A stretch of DNA of 14,628 nt, from positions 1-14,628 of the forward strand of contig DAHVAE010000010.1 of assembly GCA_027314795.1 (NCBI GenBank), given 5' to 3'. Shown here one piece after another: positions 13,555 through 14,628 of this stretch. Both the position numbers and the translations under genes were made by a program. The stretch is from Candidatus Saccharimonadota bacterium (GTDB lineage Bacteria > Patescibacteriota > Saccharimonadia > Saccharimonadales > UBA4665). A model generated the notes under the pieces. That model searched no databases, was not told the DNA's origin, and saw only the letters and a list, made by a program, of their open reading frames with translations. Each line of letters starts with the position of its first letter. Position 1 is the first letter of the stretch.

Positions 13555-14530
13555 CCTTGATACTTTCTGTCAGAGCGAGCAACTGGGATTTATCTTTAAT
13601 CTCTAATTTATTTAGTAGTGAAATTGACTTGGCGTGATATTTTTGAAGGAAGTCTCGGCTGGCTTGTTCGACGCCTGCATTATGCAAAATATCCAACACT
13701 TTAAGTTCTTGGTTAAGTGATAAATTCTTTGAGAAATGTTTTTTAAGATACATAAGTTTGCGTGAGTTAACTAGTTCGTGAGCGAGAATGTATGGGTAGG
13801 TTAGCTTGCCGCTTTTAAAGTCTTTAAGCTTATAAACTCCATGATCTTTTTTGAAATAATCGTTAAAATCGTTTACCAGTTGATAGTACATACCGAAAAC
13901 CTCAGCAAAGTTATTGATCTTTTTAATTTCCAACTTCTTGATGTTAAGCAGGCTGGCAGCTATGACCATTGGTAACACGGTCGTATATTTAGCTGTTTTT
14001 AAAATGTGTTTTTTGGTATGGTTACCATGATTTAGCAGGTCTAGTTGTTGACCGAAAATAACGTCATTGGTTGTTTTTTGAAATAGCCCTAGTACATGGA
14101 GCTTATTTTTAGCAGACAAATCTTTACCTTCTAGTATTACCCCACTGACAAGAGTAAGCAGTAGATCGCCAGCTAGTAAACCCATGGCATAGGCTTCATT
14201 AGTTAAGCTGTTATCCTTTTTATATAAACCAATAATGTTTGGTTTGCCGTGTCTTAAAAGATCCTCGTCTATTAAATCATCATGAATTAAGAGGCCTTGG
14301 TGAAACAGCTCTAAGCCCAGCCCGATACTTATACATTCAGCATCACCACCATAGGCTTTATATGTTAAGAAAAATAGTGATGGTCTGAATCTTTTACCGC
14401 CTGTTTTGATGACTTTTTTTAATCTTGTGAGGAGTAATATTGCTTCGTTGCTCGGAGCTGTTTTTATTTGTTTATCTAAATACATAGTTAAACCCAGCTC
14501 GATCTTTGCCTTGTAGTGGGCTAAGTTCAC
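13550..14530 (-). CDS. Polyprenyl diphosphate synthase (trans-isoprenyl transferase)
   Basis: A head-to-tail prenyl transferase that extends allylic diphosphates with isopentenyl diphosphate, probably for a lipid carrier or quinone-like chain. The 326-residue protein has GGKRFRP (44-50), a first Asp-rich motif DDLID (84-88) with EDLLRHGKP after it, GLLAGD (117-122), a Gln-rich FGQQLDLL (159-166), and a second motif NDFND (220-224) followed by FKSGKLTYPYIL. The second motif has Asn where DDxxD has its first Asp. Residues before the first motif are Gly79 and Leu80, without the bulky aromatic that limits short products. The GTG start at 14530 coincides with the predicted transcription start; no Shine-Dalgarno is present. 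The gene is 32 bases upstream of yebC. Confidence 0.9.
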   Translation of the reverse strand: MNLAHYKAKIELGLTMYLDKQIKTAPSNEAILLLTRLKKVIKTGGKRFRPSLFFLTYKAYGGDAECISIGLGLELFHQGLLIHDDLIDEDLLRHGKPNIIGLYKKDNSLTNEAYAMGLLAGDLLLTLVSGVILEGKDLSAKNKLHVLGLFQKTTNDVIFGQQLDLLNHGNHTKKHILKTAKYTTVLPMVIAASLLNIKKLEIKKINNFAEVFGMYYQLVNDFNDYFKKDHGVYKLKDFKSGKLTYPYILAHELVNSRKLMYLKKHFSKNLSLNQELKVLDILHNAGVEQASRDFLQKYHAKSISLLNKLEIKDKSQLLALTESIKV

Positions 14531-14538
14531 GCTATAAT
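14511..14538 (+). promoter_or_regulatory. Promoter for the truncated right-end gene
   Basis: TTGTAG (14511-14516), a 16-base spacer and TATAAT (14533-14538) predict a start near 14545, 24 bases before the ATG at 14569. The -10 overlaps that of the divergent polyprenyl synthase promoter by two bases, so the two polymerases would compete. Confidence 0.4.
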
Positions 14539-14545
14539 CATAGCA
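14537..14545 (-). promoter_or_regulatory. Extended -10 promoter for leaderless polyprenyl synthase mRNA
   Basis: On the minus strand TGC-TATGAT (14537-14545) places transcription start at 14530, exactly the G of the GTG start codon. There is no good -35, as is usual for extended -10 promoters. Confidence 0.5.
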
Positions 14546-14568
14546 TTTAAGGTATGTGATTAGGTTAG

Positions 14569-14628
14569 ATGTTGGTGTTAATAATATCTTTCTCTATCAT
14601 TGCCGCTCTATTTAATGCCTGGTCGGCG
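14569..14628 (+). CDS. Start of a membrane or exported protein, cut by window edge
   Basis: Twenty codons are open from ATG at 14569 to the window end. They encode a strongly hydrophobic N-terminus (MLVLIISFSIIAALFNAWSA) without positive residues, fitting a membrane segment or signal anchor. A stop codon lies directly before the ATG in frame. A promoter-like sequence is present 24 bases upstream; the ribosome site is weak. Nothing more can be said about the product. Confidence 0.45.
   Translation, partial: MLVLIISFSIIAALFNAWSA

Noticed and set aside
1..14628. UGA recoded as glycine or tryptophan, as in some Patescibacteria
   Set aside because: TGA ends tsaE, ruvA, ruvB, the phosphatase and the propeller-like gene exactly at family-typical lengths or overlaps.

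Overview
This AT-rich window most likely comes from a reduced-genome Patescibacteria/CPR bacterium, with Candidatus Saccharibacteria (TM7) as best guess. The reasons are very tight gene packing, a TsaB shortened to 130 residues, a PRC-barrel protein and a lone prepilin among housekeeping genes, and a surface protein with GYWLV-x-SDGG-type repeats familiar from Actinobacteria, the usual hosts of Saccharibacteria. Several genes end in TGA inside ATGA or GTGA overlaps, so the standard code is used and the UGA-recoding groups (SR1, Gracilibacteria) are unlikely. The lineage is an inference from content; no rRNA is present.

Layout. 1-2309 (minus): RNase Y (rny) followed by a YmdB-type metallophosphoesterase that runs off the left edge. 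2585-5288: three unrecognised envelope genes. One is a plus-strand, single-pass membrane protein; the other two form a minus-strand pair, a membrane-anchored six-repeat propeller-like protein and a small anchored protein. 5362-6218 (minus): tsaE-tsaB, for the t6A tRNA modification. 6275-6796 (plus): PRC-barrel protein. 6793-8409 (minus): recA-recX. 8617-9102 (plus): type IV prepilin. 9094-13517 (minus): yebC, an inositol-monophosphatase-family gene, ruvC, ruvA, an aldo/keto reductase and ruvB, nearly all overlapping or a few bases apart. 13550-14530 (minus): polyprenyl diphosphate synthase. 14569-end (plus): the start of a hydrophobic protein.

How the parts fit. Recombination dominates: recA and recX for strand exchange and its control, ruvABC for Holliday-junction migration and cleavage. 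RNase Y with the YmdB-like enzyme is an RNA-turnover pair also adjacent in Bacilli. The prepilin and the three envelope genes are the surface-facing part and may serve attachment.

The most unusual signals are in gene expression. Six genes (tsaE, the PRC-barrel gene, the propeller-like gene, the prepilin gene, ruvA and the polyprenyl synthase gene) have a -10 element placed so that transcription would start 0-3 bases before the start codon, which predicts leaderless mRNAs. rny, recA and yebC instead have clear Shine-Dalgarno sequences. All three convergent gene pairs overlap at their stop codons. The best terminator-like hairpins facing minus-strand transcription lie beyond the plus-strand gene, which predicts long antisense read-through. 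No CRISPR array, tRNA, rRNA, insertion sequence or classical defence system was seen. The intergenic stretches at 2310-2584 and 8410-8616 hold promoters and hairpins, listed separately.
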